A stretch of DNA of 64,000 bases, taken from NCBI GenBank assembly GCA_964538455.1, contig CAZIDZ010000002.1, forward strand, positions 62,001 through 126,000, read 5' to 3'. The position numbers and the translations under genes are program-made. The notes beneath the pieces are model-generated. The model searched no databases. It was not told where the DNA came from and was given only the letters and a program-made list of their open reading frames with translations. Positions 35,504 to 43,660 of the stretch are shown piece by piece (the stretch's first letter is position 1; every line of letters starts with the position of its first letter). Origin of the DNA: JAZDLX01 sp964538455. GTDB lineage: Bacteria > Electryoneota > Electryoneia > Electryoneales > Electryoneaceae.

Positions 35504-35789
35504 GCGATTAATTTCCTGTGAATTAGAGAGAGTTTTATGCAGCAATTCTGTCCGCACGCAATACTCTCTGCAACCCCGGCTCCAACTTGTACGGGCCCTC
35601 TCAGGGTAGCTTGACACGCCGCTTCTCCGCCCCTACGTTCCCCTCACGAAAATCGGATCAATTTCCGTGGTCGCAAGGAATAGGGGTATGCCCGGAAGCC
35701 TGATCCGGTGTGCTTTGCGGTTACTCGTGGATCGCAGTTCTGGAAGTCGCACAATCGGGAAGTTTGAAGCCATTTTGAGGTGAACTCAG
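35504..35789 (+). promoter_or_regulatory. Promoter candidate and leader of the aldehyde dehydrogenase gene
   Basis: TTGACA at 35611-35616, a 17-base spacer and TACGTT at 35634-35639 form the best sigma-70-like promoter seen in this window. A seven-base-pair hairpin agagagt/actctct lies upstream at about 35525-35571, and a gaggtgaa ribosome site precedes the ATG at 35790. No gene is seen in this stretch. Confidence 0.5.
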
Positions 35790-37325
35790 ATGAAATTCTT
35801 CGAGCAGTTGGGTATTCAGCCGGTGAACTCCGGTGCGAGCTGGAGCGCCAAAGGCTGGATCGGGACCAAAGGCCGCGATGAATTGGTGAGCATCAATCCA
35901 ACGACGGGCAAGCCGATCGCCAGCGTAATGCAGGCAAATGAGAGTGATTATGAAACCGTAGTCAAAAAGGCGACGGAAGCGTTCAAGAAATTCCGCATGG
36001 TCCCTGCGCCGGTCCGCGGGCAGATGATTCGCGACCTTGGTGACGCCCTGCGCGAAAAGAAAGAGGAGCTGGGCCGCCTGGTCAGCCTCGAAATGGGCAA
36101 AATCCTTCCCGAAGGGCTCGGGGAAGTCCAGGAGATGATCGACATCTGCGACTTCGCCGTCGGGCAGAGCCGCCAACTTTACGGAAAGACGATACCATCG
36201 GAACGTGTCCGCCACCGGATGATGGAGCAGTGGCACCCGCTCGGTCCGGTGGGGATTATCACCGCCTTTAATTTTCCGGTGGCTGTCTGGTCGTGGAACA
36301 CCGCGCTCGCCGTGGTTTGTGGCGACCCGGTGATCTGGAAACCCTCCAGTGAGACCCCGTTGACGGCGATTGCGGTGCAGCACATTGCCAACGAGGTGCA
36401 GAAAGCGCACGGTTACGAGGGCATTTTCAATCTGGTCGTCGGGCGCGGACGAAGTGTCGGGGAACGGTTGATCGGTGATCCGCGCATTCCTCTGGTTTCA
36501 TTCACGGGCTCGACGGCGATGGGCAAACGTGTCAGTGAAGTTGTTGCCAAGCGCCTCGGCCGCACCATCCTTGAACTCGGGGGCAACAACGCGGTCATCG
36601 TAACTCCGTCTGCCGACCTGAACATGGCGGTGCGAACAGTGCTGTTCGGAGCGGTGGGCACCAGCGGGCAGCGTTGCACTTCCACGCGCCGGGTGATTAT
36701 CCAAAAGGATGTGAAAGAGGAATTCCTCAAACGCCTGACGAAGGCGTACAAGCAGGTGACGATCGGCGATCCGTTGAAGAAAGGTGTCGTGATGGGCCCG
36801 CTGGTGAACGAAGCGGCGCTCGAGGACATGAAAGTGGCGCTCGAGCGGGTAAAAGAAGCCGGCGGCGAAATCGTGTACGGTGGCGGCCAACCGAGGATGA
36901 CCGGTGTCATTTCCAAGGGCTACTGGGCCGAGCCGACGATTGTCGAGGCGAAAAACGATTGGGAGATCGTGCAGCAGGAGACCTTCGCGCCGATCCTTTA
37001 TATCATCGAGTACAACGATTTCGAAAAGGAAGCACTGGCGTATCATAACAACGTGCCGCAGGGGCTCTCATCGGCGATTTTCACCAATGACACGATCGAA
37101 GCGGAAACGTTTCTCTCCCCGATCGGAAGCGATTGCGGGATCGCGAATGTCAACCTAGGCACGAGCGGCGCGGAAATCGGCGGAGCGTTCGGCGGTGAGA
37201 AGGAAACCGGCGGTGGACGTGAGTCCGGGTCGGACGCCTGGAAGGCATATATGCGCCGCCAGACCAACACGGTCAACTACAGCCACGACCTGCCGCTGGC
37301 CCAGGGCATCAAGTTCGGGGAGTAG
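35790..37325 (+). CDS. ALDH7-type aldehyde dehydrogenase (aminoadipate-semialdehyde dehydrogenase-like)
   Basis: 511-residue cytoplasmic NAD(P)-dependent dehydrogenase that oxidises an aldehyde to its acid; the closest match in style is the antiquitin/ALDH7 group, which acts on 2-aminoadipate 6-semialdehyde in lysine breakdown. Active-site features: Asn161 in TAFNFP, the Glu262 in LELGGNN, nucleophile Cys296 in GQRCTSTRR, coenzyme loop FTGSTAMG, and the C-terminal GGEKETGGGRESGSDAWK typical of ALDH7. No lysine-degradation partner lies next to it, so the natural substrate is uncertain. It has a good ribosome site, its own promoter candidate, and a terminator downstream. Confidence 0.93.
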   Translation: MKFFEQLGIQPVNSGASWSAKGWIGTKGRDELVSINPTTGKPIASVMQANESDYETVVKKATEAFKKFRMVPAPVRGQMIRDLGDALREKKEELGRLVSLEMGKILPEGLGEVQEMIDICDFAVGQSRQLYGKTIPSERVRHRMMEQWHPLGPVGIITAFNFPVAVWSWNTALAVVCGDPVIWKPSSETPLTAIAVQHIANEVQKAHGYEGIFNLVVGRGRSVGERLIGDPRIPLVSFTGSTAMGKRVSEVVAKRLGRTILELGGNNAVIVTPSADLNMAVRTVLFGAVGTSGQRCTSTRRVIIQKDVKEEFLKRLTKAYKQVTIGDPLKKGVVMGPLVNEAALEDMKVALERVKEAGGEIVYGGGQPRMTGVISKGYWAEPTIVEAKNDWEIVQQETFAPILYIIEYNDFEKEALAYHNNVPQGLSSAIFTNDTIEAETFLSPIGSDCGIANVNLGTSGAEIGGAFGGEKETGGGRESGSDAWKAYMRRQTNTVNYSHDLPLAQGIKFGE

Positions 37326-37384
37326 CGGAGGCACGTGCGCACCAAACGGCGCACGGATGCTTGAGCGGCGGAGGACGGGAAACT

Positions 37385-37419
37385 GACGCCCGGGGTGCGA
37401 ACGGCCTCCGGGTGTTTTT
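37385..37419 (+). terminator. Rho-independent terminator of the aldehyde dehydrogenase gene
   Basis: Stem acgcccgg / ccgggtgt (one G-U pair) with a 15-base loop and a T-run, about 60 bases after the stop codon. Confidence 0.75.
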
Positions 37420-37570
37420 CTTGACCCTGTCGATTCGCAAGGCGGATCTCGCCCCGTGAAATGCGATGTGCCGCTTGAGGAAGATTGCAATCGCGGCGTG
37501 AAGGCCCTCGCCGCTGTGGGGAAAGCGAGCCGTCTCAATGTACTCCGCGCCCGGAAGCGTCAATCGGTGT

Positions 37571-37606
37571 ATCTTGTGTATCCTGGCGATCCTGCATATC
37601 CTGTTT
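37571..37606 (+). repeat. Four tandem 9-base units of type atcctgnnn
   Basis: Consecutive units atcttgtgt, atcctggcg, atcctgcat and atcctgttt lie 27 bases before the smpB start. The first six bases of each unit are conserved and the last three vary. The stretch is intergenic if smpB begins at 37633. Confidence 0.6.
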
Positions 37607-37632
37607 CGAGCGTTGTTGTGGCTAGCGGATGG

Positions 37633-38091
37633 ATGATGAACACTCCCGAGATCAGGAACAAGAAGGCGTTTCACGATTACGAGATCATCGATTCGCTCGA
37701 GGCGGGCATCGTCCTGACCGGGCCGGAGGTGAAGTCTGTCCGGGAAGGCCGCGTTTCGCTTCGTGATACTCACGTAAGTTTCGAGAGTGGGCAGCCTGAA
37801 CTGATCGGAATGCAGGTTTCCGCTTACAAAAACGCCGGGTACCGGGAGCAGCACCCGATCCGTCCCCGTCGGTTGCTGATGCACAAGCGCGAGCTGAAAA
37901 AATGGGCGCGGCGGGCGTTTGAAAAGGGGTTCACCGTGGTGCCGCTCAAAGTGTATTTCAATGATCGCGGGTACGCCAAGGTTGAGATCGCGCTGGCTCG
38001 GGGCAAACGTGAGTACGACAAGCGCAAGGCGATTGCCGAGCGGGAAGTGAAGCGGGATCTTGCGCGGGCGAAGAAGGAGGCGAACCGGTGA
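37633..38091 (+). CDS. smpB: SsrA-binding protein
   Basis: 152-residue RNA-binding protein that partners tmRNA in trans-translation to rescue stalled ribosomes. The OB-fold core is clear: NKKAFHDYEIIDSLEAGIVL, GPEVKSVREGRVSLRDTHV, and the C-terminal basic tail YDKRKAIAEREVKRDLAR required for decoding-centre insertion. Length is normal. ATGs at 37633 and 37636 are adjacent; the frame is open upstream to 37456 but that extension does not resemble the family. The 3' end overlaps the polyprenyl synthase start by four bases. No tmRNA gene (ssrA) lies within the window. Confidence 0.95.
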   Translation: MMNTPEIRNKKAFHDYEIIDSLEAGIVLTGPEVKSVREGRVSLRDTHVSFESGQPELIGMQVSAYKNAGYREQHPIRPRRLLMHKRELKKWARRAFEKGFTVVPLKVYFNDRGYAKVEIALARGKREYDKRKAIAEREVKRDLARAKKEANR

Positions 38092-39122
38092 GTACCGTAT
38101 CCCTGCCTGTGGCCCGCCCAATGAAAGCGAAAGAGATCACAGCCCCGGTGGCCGATGATCTGAAAGCGTTCTATCGCCAGTACTCGAAGATGCTTCGCAG
38201 CGGCGTCTGGGTGATCGACAGGGTATCGGCCTACCTGGTCAAGTCGCGCGGCAAGGGGTTGCGTCCGACGCTGACGCTGCTCGCCGCCCGTGCCTCGGGA
38301 GCCCGGGGCGGACTCCCGGAAAAGACGTTCGTCGCCGCGCTCGTCGTCGAGGTGCTTCACACCGCAACGCTCGTTCACGACGACGTTGTCGACCGTGCCA
38401 CCGAAAGGCGAGGACGCCCTACGTTGAACCTCGTGTTCAACAACAAGGTGGCCGTGCTTTTCGGCGACTATCTGCTCTCCAAATCCCTGCAGGGGATGCT
38501 CGCTCAGCGAAGCCTGGAAGTTCTTGACCTGTTCAGCGACTGTTCCATCCGCCTCGCCAAGGGAGAACTGGTCGAGGCGATCGGCGCCCGCAAACTCGAT
38601 CTGGATAAATCTCAGTACCTGCAGATGGTTTCGGACAAAACTGCTTCGCTGATTTCAGCCGCCTGCCAGATGGGACCGATCTCCCTGGGACGGCCCGCGG
38701 AAATCGTACAGCCCCTCGGCGTGTACGGCGAGATGGCGGGCATTGCGTTTCAGATTCGGGACGACCTGCTCGACCTGGGGGATGGGGGCAACCGGATCGG
38801 CAAACCGGTGGGCATCGACCTCACGCAGGCGAAACTGACGATGCCGCTGATCCACGCGCTGGAGCAAGTGTCGGAATCCGAACGGAAGGAGGTGCTGCGC
38901 ACGCTGCGTCGTGCGAAACGGGCGTGGAAACGGGGCAAGAAAGCGGACGTGGACGGCGTGATCGGATTGATCCGTGAAAAACGGGGAATCGAGTACTCCC
39001 GCGAAATTGCCCTCGAATACGCCGAGAAGGCAGAGAAAGCCCTTGACGCGCTACCCGACCAGAATGACTACGTTGTTCACCTGCGCCGCTTCGCGCGGTA
39101 TGCTGCAACCCGCAACAAATGA
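38088..39122 (+). CDS. Polyprenyl (trans-isoprenyl) diphosphate synthase
   Basis: 344-residue enzyme of the IspA/IspB superfamily that condenses isopentenyl diphosphate onto an allylic primer, giving the quinone side chain or a related long prenyl chain. First aspartate-rich motif 98-DDVVD-102 (LVHDDVVDRATERRG), second 225-DDLLD-229 (QIRDDLLDLGD), with GKGLRPTLTLLAARA and GDYLLSKSL around them. Small residues and the sequence length fit long-chain (C30-C50) synthases rather than farnesyl synthases, but chain length cannot be read with certainty. Start is a GTG in a GTGA overlap with smpB. It is followed 17 bases later by apbE. Confidence 0.93.
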   Translation: MSTVSLPVARPMKAKEITAPVADDLKAFYRQYSKMLRSGVWVIDRVSAYLVKSRGKGLRPTLTLLAARASGARGGLPEKTFVAALVVEVLHTATLVHDDVVDRATERRGRPTLNLVFNNKVAVLFGDYLLSKSLQGMLAQRSLEVLDLFSDCSIRLAKGELVEAIGARKLDLDKSQYLQMVSDKTASLISAACQMGPISLGRPAEIVQPLGVYGEMAGIAFQIRDDLLDLGDGGNRIGKPVGIDLTQAKLTMPLIHALEQVSESERKEVLRTLRRAKRAWKRGKKADVDGVIGLIREKRGIEYSREIALEYAEKAEKALDALPDQNDYVVHLRRFARYAATRNK

Positions 39123-39138
39123 TTTCGGATACCCCGCC

Positions 39139-40152
39139 ATGAACCGATCCTTGCATTGCCTTTTCGCCGCATCAGCCCTGGTCCTCCTGGGCGTTTTTTC
39201 CGGCTGCACGCCTCGCCCGCAGACGTGGAGCCGTTCGATGATGGGCACCGAAGTGGCGATTACGATCCACAACGGTCCCGGTTGGTGGACGGGGAAACGG
39301 TGGAAAGCGGCGGCGGACTCCGCATTCGCCGAGATGCACCGTGTCGAGGTGATGGCATGGTCGGGGGAACTTGCCACGTTGAACGATTCCTCCGCGGCAG
39401 GCTGGCCGGCGAAAATCTCCGACGAACTGTACGGCCTGATCGATCACGCCTACGAGATCTCGGAGATCACCGACGAAGCATTCACTCCGTCGATCGGCCC
39501 GCTGGTCAAGGCGTGGGGGATCTCGATCGGGCAACCGAGAGTCCCACGCCCCGGCGAGATCGACACGCTGAAGCGGATCGTTCAGCACACGGTGATGACC
39601 CGCACCAACGATGGGGAGGTCTGGCTTAAACCGCGCGGCGCCGCAATCGAGCTCGGGGGAATCGCCAAGGGCTATGCCGTGGATCGCGCCGTTGAAGTGC
39701 TGCAGGAGCAGGGGATCACCGCCGGGATGGTCTGGGCTGGAGGCGATCTCCGGGTGTTCGGAAGCAAACCCGGCGGCAAACCGTGGCGGATCGCCGTGCG
39801 CCACCCGAGAAAGCCCTCGGAGTTTCTCACCGTGATCGAGCTTCCCGAACCCGCGGCGGTGGCGACCTCGGGGGATTACGAGCGCTACTTCGAAGTGGAC
39901 GGCGTGCGTTACCATCACATCCTGGACCCCGCCACCGGCTATCCAGCGCGCGCCTCGGTCAGTTCCACGGCGGTCGGGGGCACATGCATGGACGCCGACG
40001 CCTTTGCCACGGCGCTGTTCGTCATGGGGCCGGAATGGGGTGTGCTGATGGCGGAGCGCCTCGGGATGCCCGCAATGGTCGCGGCGATGTCCGACACCGT
40101 GCTCGTCGTCAACGAAAACCCGCAGTTCAAGAAACTGGTCGCTTCGGAGTAG
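39139..40152 (+). CDS. apbE: FAD:protein FMN transferase (ApbE), lipoprotein
   Basis: 337-residue envelope enzyme that attaches FMN from FAD to Thr/Ser of target flavoproteins such as Rnf/Nqr subunits or FMN-bind proteins. The signal ends in LVLLGVFSGCTP with a lipobox-like cysteine. Family motifs: SRSMMGTEVAITI at the N terminus, GAAIELGGIAKGYAVDRAVE with the magnesium/FAD-binding Lys-Gly, GMVWAGGDLRVFG, and the ATSGDYERYF and YHHILDPATGYPA segments. No recognised flavinylation target is encoded in this window. It follows the polyprenyl synthase by 16 bases, suggesting an operon with quinone-related enzymes. Confidence 0.93.
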   Translation: MNRSLHCLFAASALVLLGVFSGCTPRPQTWSRSMMGTEVAITIHNGPGWWTGKRWKAAADSAFAEMHRVEVMAWSGELATLNDSSAAGWPAKISDELYGLIDHAYEISEITDEAFTPSIGPLVKAWGISIGQPRVPRPGEIDTLKRIVQHTVMTRTNDGEVWLKPRGAAIELGGIAKGYAVDRAVEVLQEQGITAGMVWAGGDLRVFGSKPGGKPWRIAVRHPRKPSEFLTVIELPEPAAVATSGDYERYFEVDGVRYHHILDPATGYPARASVSSTAVGGTCMDADAFATALFVMGPEWGVLMAERLGMPAMVAAMSDTVLVVNENPQFKKLVASE

Positions 40153-40209
40153 GGTTTCGGGCCCTCGCTGCAAACAGTGTGTCGCGAGTACCCTGAACAG
40201 GAAGCGCTG

Positions 40210-41178
40210 CTAGTCGTCATACAGCGTTTTTCGTTCCTGCCGAATCTCCCGAGGTGTAATCGAAAAAACCCGAACAGGCCGGTAGTCCCCGAAACCCTCG
40301 GCGAGGGCGAGTCTGCCCCGAGTGACACGAATCCAGAGCAGGAATCCCCCCAATTCAACGAGGAGGAAGAGGGTTGTGAGCAAGCCTCCCTCGGGACCGA
40401 AATTTCCTCCCGTCCATAGTTCCGGTCCGCTCTGCACCGTACGCATCAGTGCAACGACGGGAGGGTACCCGCTCACCGGAAGGCCGTACACGATCCCGAG
40501 AAAAACGTTCCAGGTGAAATGGAGCCCGATCGTAATCGCCAGACTGCCGGTCAGCAGGAAGGGCACGGCGAGCAGAAAACCGTAGAGCACCAAATTAGTC
40601 CCGCTGAGCACAGTGGCGAATGGATTGTCGAAGTGGATCCACCCGAAGAGCAGTGCGGAGGCTACAGTCGCGACCGTCGCGCGCAGCGGCGGTTTGCCGA
40701 GAAAAGAGAAGCCTTCGGCGAAATTGGTCAGTAGACAGCCGCGAAACACCATCTCCTCGTTGAGACTGACGCCCACGTAGAATAGCGTGGTGGAGAGCAG
40801 GGCGCGGGCGATGTCGCCGTCGTAAAACCGTGTCCAGAGATGAGCTTCCAGAAACAGCCAGCCCAGCAGCGATTCGAGAGCGGCGATCAAGCTGACGAGA
40901 ATGGCTCCCCAAAGCAGGCCGAAGCCAAGGTCAGGCAGGGTGTGCCGGTCGAAACGGATGCCGTAATCGCGCAGGGAACGGCGATCGATCAGCAGGGCCG
41001 TGAATCCCAGCATCACCACCAATGAAATCGTGACGACAAAGAATCTCGAAGCAAAAGGCAGGTAGGGAATAACGCGCTGGACGTTGAACCACAGCGTCAG
41101 CAGCAGTGCGAGACGCCAGAACATCCGCAGTCTTCGTTCGCGGCCGTTCCAAACCGGCAATGCCAGACGGTTCATCAT
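40210..41178 (-). CDS. CPBP-family intramembrane protease (Abi/CAAX type)
   Basis: 322-residue polytopic membrane protein. The CPBP glutamate motif SLNEEMVFRGCLL (EExxxR), a first His in GWIHFDNP and the second His motif LHFTWNVFLG form the expected intramembrane metalloprotease site. Eight or so hydrophobic helices surround them. Substrates of these proteins are generally unknown; some process CAAX-like or immunity peptides. ATG at 41178 (MMNRLALPV) is preceded by ggggag; the frame is open far upstream but that region overlaps the divergent GT9 gene and is antisense shadow. It is convergent with apbE. Confidence 0.87.
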   Translation of the reverse strand: MMNRLALPVWNGRERRLRMFWRLALLLTLWFNVQRVIPYLPFASRFFVVTISLVVMLGFTALLIDRRSLRDYGIRFDRHTLPDLGFGLLWGAILVSLIAALESLLGWLFLEAHLWTRFYDGDIARALLSTTLFYVGVSLNEEMVFRGCLLTNFAEGFSFLGKPPLRATVATVASALLFGWIHFDNPFATVLSGTNLVLYGFLLAVPFLLTGSLAITIGLHFTWNVFLGIVYGLPVSGYPPVVALMRTVQSGPELWTGGNFGPEGGLLTTLFLLVELGGFLLWIRVTRGRLALAEGFGDYRPVRVFSITPREIRQERKTLYDD

Positions 41179-41343
41179 GACAGCTCCCCGGTTCGGCTCC
41201 GGCAGGTGAAGATAACTTGGCGAAGCGTGCGACGGGAAGCAAGGGATTCGGCCACGCCGTGAGGGGAACCGTGGCCAGGGAGCTTGCAATGATGGCGAGA
41301 GTCGCCCATCTTCCCTCCGTTCATTCGTTTCTGGGGCCTGCCT

Positions 41344-42351
41344 GTGCGCATAGCGGTCATACGTTTCAGTTCCCTGGGTGACATCCTTTGCACCGGCCCT
41401 GCCGTGCGGGGATTGCGCAACGCCTATCCCGAGGCGGAGCTGACGTTCATTACCACCCAGGCCTACCGACAAATCGCGGCAGCGCTGCCAGGCGTAGACC
41501 GTGTCGCGGTTGTGGAGCGGCGGGGCAAACGCTTCGCTCAGGACGGGGAGCGGATCGCCTGGGAGGGGCCCTGGGACCTGATTGTCGACCTTCAGGGATC
41601 CCCTCGAAGCAGTCGGCTTCTCCGCCGGTTGAAACCGGTGCATTCGATTGTAGATACGCCTCCGCGGACGCGCCGCTCGTTGCTGATCATGACCAAAGCA
41701 GCGATCGGGCGCTTCGATTCGGTCCCTCTCCGCATGCTGCGCAGGCTGATACCCTTGCGTGTTATGGACGACGGTGGATCTCTGATGCTGGATGTGCCGT
41801 CGGATATGCTGGAGGCCGTTCGCGAGCGATGGGGCCGTGCGGTGGAGAATGCAATCGCCCTGGTTCCCGGCGCGAAACATGAAACCAAGCGGTGGCCGGC
41901 GAACTACTGGGCGGAGTTGGCAACCAGACTTCCGGAACGGGCGAAGCTGGTGGTGCTCGGCACAGGCGGGGAGAACCCCCCGGAACTGTTGAGCGCGCTC
42001 GAGCGGAGAGGATCGTACCTTGATTTGACCGGACAAACAACCCTTTCCGAAATGGCGGCGATTCTGAAGTCCTGCGCTGTTGCGATCACGGGCGATACGG
42101 GACCGATGCACTTGGCGGTCGCCGTGGACGTGCCGCTGGTGGCGATTTTCGGACCGACGGTGAAGGAATTCGGATTCTTTCCGTTCCGTGCCAAGGCCGC
42201 TGTGCTCCAGCGGAATTTATGGTGCAGGCCGTGTTCGGCGCACGGTACGGAGCGCTGTCCGCTTGGGCACCACAGGTGCATGCGCGAGATTCAACCCGCT
42301 GATGTAATCGAAGCGCTGAACGGGCTGGACCTCAAGGGATTGAATGGATAA
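41344..42351 (+). CDS. Glycosyltransferase family 9 (heptosyltransferase-like)
   Basis: 335-residue GT-B-fold cytoplasmic enzyme that adds a heptose (or related sugar) from an activated donor to the lipopolysaccharide inner core. N-terminal RIAVIRFSSLGDILCTGPAVR matches the family start; the C-terminal domain has SEMAAILKSCAVAITGDTGPMHLAVAVDVPLVAIFGPT, the donor-binding GDTGxMH motif, and CRPCSAHGTERCPLGHHRCM near the end, also typical. Start GTG at 41344. The gene is followed by the KDO transferase with an 8-base overlap, which supports an LPS role. The precise acceptor (WaaC, WaaF or other) cannot be told. Confidence 0.9.
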   Translation: MRIAVIRFSSLGDILCTGPAVRGLRNAYPEAELTFITTQAYRQIAAALPGVDRVAVVERRGKRFAQDGERIAWEGPWDLIVDLQGSPRSSRLLRRLKPVHSIVDTPPRTRRSLLIMTKAAIGRFDSVPLRMLRRLIPLRVMDDGGSLMLDVPSDMLEAVRERWGRAVENAIALVPGAKHETKRWPANYWAELATRLPERAKLVVLGTGGENPPELLSALERRGSYLDLTGQTTLSEMAAILKSCAVAITGDTGPMHLAVAVDVPLVAIFGPTVKEFGFFPFRAKAAVLQRNLWCRPCSAHGTERCPLGHHRCMREIQPADVIEALNGLDLKGLNG

Positions 42352-43657
42352 CGAGGAGCATCAGCAGGCGATGACGGTCTGGCGCGTGTTGTACAACGCC
42401 CTGTTCATTCCCGTGATGGAGGCGGGCTTGATGCTGGCTGGGCTGTATAGCGAAAAAGTTCGCCGCGGTATCCGCGGACGGCTCGGCGAAGGCGAACGTC
42501 TCCGCCGTGTGCGCAGCAGCTGCCGTGCGAACGCGCCCCGCGTCATCGTCCACTGCGCCTCCGCGGGTGAACTGGAAAGCGCCGTTCCTCTGATGCAGGC
42601 GATCCGGGAGGGGTGGGACGTGGATATCCTGCTCTCCTATTATTCTCCTTCAGCGGTGGAGCGGGCGATGAAAATCGAGGAACCCGCCGACCATTTCTAC
42701 CTGCCCGTGGATTCGCGGTCGAGAGTGAAAAGGATGCTCGAGATTCTCGAACCTTCGTTGATCCTCTTTGTCAAACACGACTATTGGCCGAACCTCGTTT
42801 GGGAAGCCGAGAGTTCCGGCATTCCTACAGCCCTCGTCAACGGCAATTTCCGTCCCGATTCAAAACGTCTAAAACGCGCCGCGATTCCTTTCGGCAGGGC
42901 GGTGCTTCCCCACCTTTCGGCGATTTACGCTGTCGCCCGGGATGATGCACACCGTTTCCGTTTCCTCGCGGGCGAAAAACCGGAGATCGTCGTCAGCGGT
43001 GATACACGGTTCGACCGTGTGTTGCAGCGGGCGAGGGATGGACGACGCGACCAGGGCGCTCTGGCCGAAGCCCTCTCCGGAAGGCACGTGGCTGTTGCAG
43101 GCTCCACCTGGCATGCGGATGAAAAACGATTTCTGCCAGCATGGAAAACCGTCTTGCAGGAGTTTCCGGACGCCGTGCTCGTCGTCGCGCCCCACGAACC
43201 GAAACCCGAACGGTTGCGGCAGTTGGCCGTTGAAAGCACGGCACTGGAGCTCACCTCCGCGACGATGATGGAGGTGGAAGAGGGCGCCGAGCCAGCCAAC
43301 CTCCTGATTGTCGATCGTGTGGGAACTCTCGCCGGGATGTACGGTCTCGGCGCGGTAGCCTATGTTGGAGGCGCGTTCGGTGCCGGTGTTCATTCCGTAA
43401 TCGAGCCGGCGGTGTTCGGTATTCCCGTGATGTTCGGCCCCCGCCACTTGATGAGCCACGAGGCCCGGGACCTGATCGAACTCGGAGCGGCTGTTCAGGT
43501 GGCTGACGCGGCGCAGATCGCCGAGGTGTTCCTCGATGCATTCCGCAACGGGGAAAGCAGCCGTCTGCGCGGCGAAATGGCGGAACAGTTTGTTCGCCAA
43601 CGCGAGGGTATTTCGCGCCGGGTTGCGGAGCGTCTCGCTTCCCTCGCCGGGTGGTAA
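42344..43657 (+). CDS. waaA: 3-deoxy-D-manno-octulosonic acid transferase
   Basis: 437-residue KdtA-type GT30 enzyme that transfers KDO from CMP-KDO to lipid IV-A at the inner membrane. One N-terminal anchor helix (LYNALFIPVMEAGLMLAGLY) is followed by PRVIVHCASAGELESAVPLM, the conserved Glu of the SAGE motif, and the C-terminal VGGAFGAGVHSVIEPAVFGIPVMFGP with the CMP-KDO-binding region. Start options are the ATG at 42344, which overlaps the GT9 stop and has aaggg five bases upstream, or ATG 42371, twelve bases after gaggag; the second also places the anchor at the N terminus. It indicates that the organism builds KDO-containing lipid A. Confidence 0.93.
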   Translation: MDNEEHQQAMTVWRVLYNALFIPVMEAGLMLAGLYSEKVRRGIRGRLGEGERLRRVRSSCRANAPRVIVHCASAGELESAVPLMQAIREGWDVDILLSYYSPSAVERAMKIEEPADHFYLPVDSRSRVKRMLEILEPSLILFVKHDYWPNLVWEAESSGIPTALVNGNFRPDSKRLKRAAIPFGRAVLPHLSAIYAVARDDAHRFRFLAGEKPEIVVSGDTRFDRVLQRARDGRRDQGALAEALSGRHVAVAGSTWHADEKRFLPAWKTVLQEFPDAVLVVAPHEPKPERLRQLAVESTALELTSATMMEVEEGAEPANLLIVDRVGTLAGMYGLGAVAYVGGAFGAGVHSVIEPAVFGIPVMFGPRHLMSHEARDLIELGAAVQVADAAQIAEVFLDAFRNGESSRLRGEMAEQFVRQREGISRRVAERLASLAGW

Positions 43658-43660
43658 TCG

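Noticed and set aside
41179..42111. N-terminal extension of the CPBP protease frame
   Set aside because: The upstream part is antisense to the GT9 gene and not hydrophobic; the protein plausibly begins at 41178.
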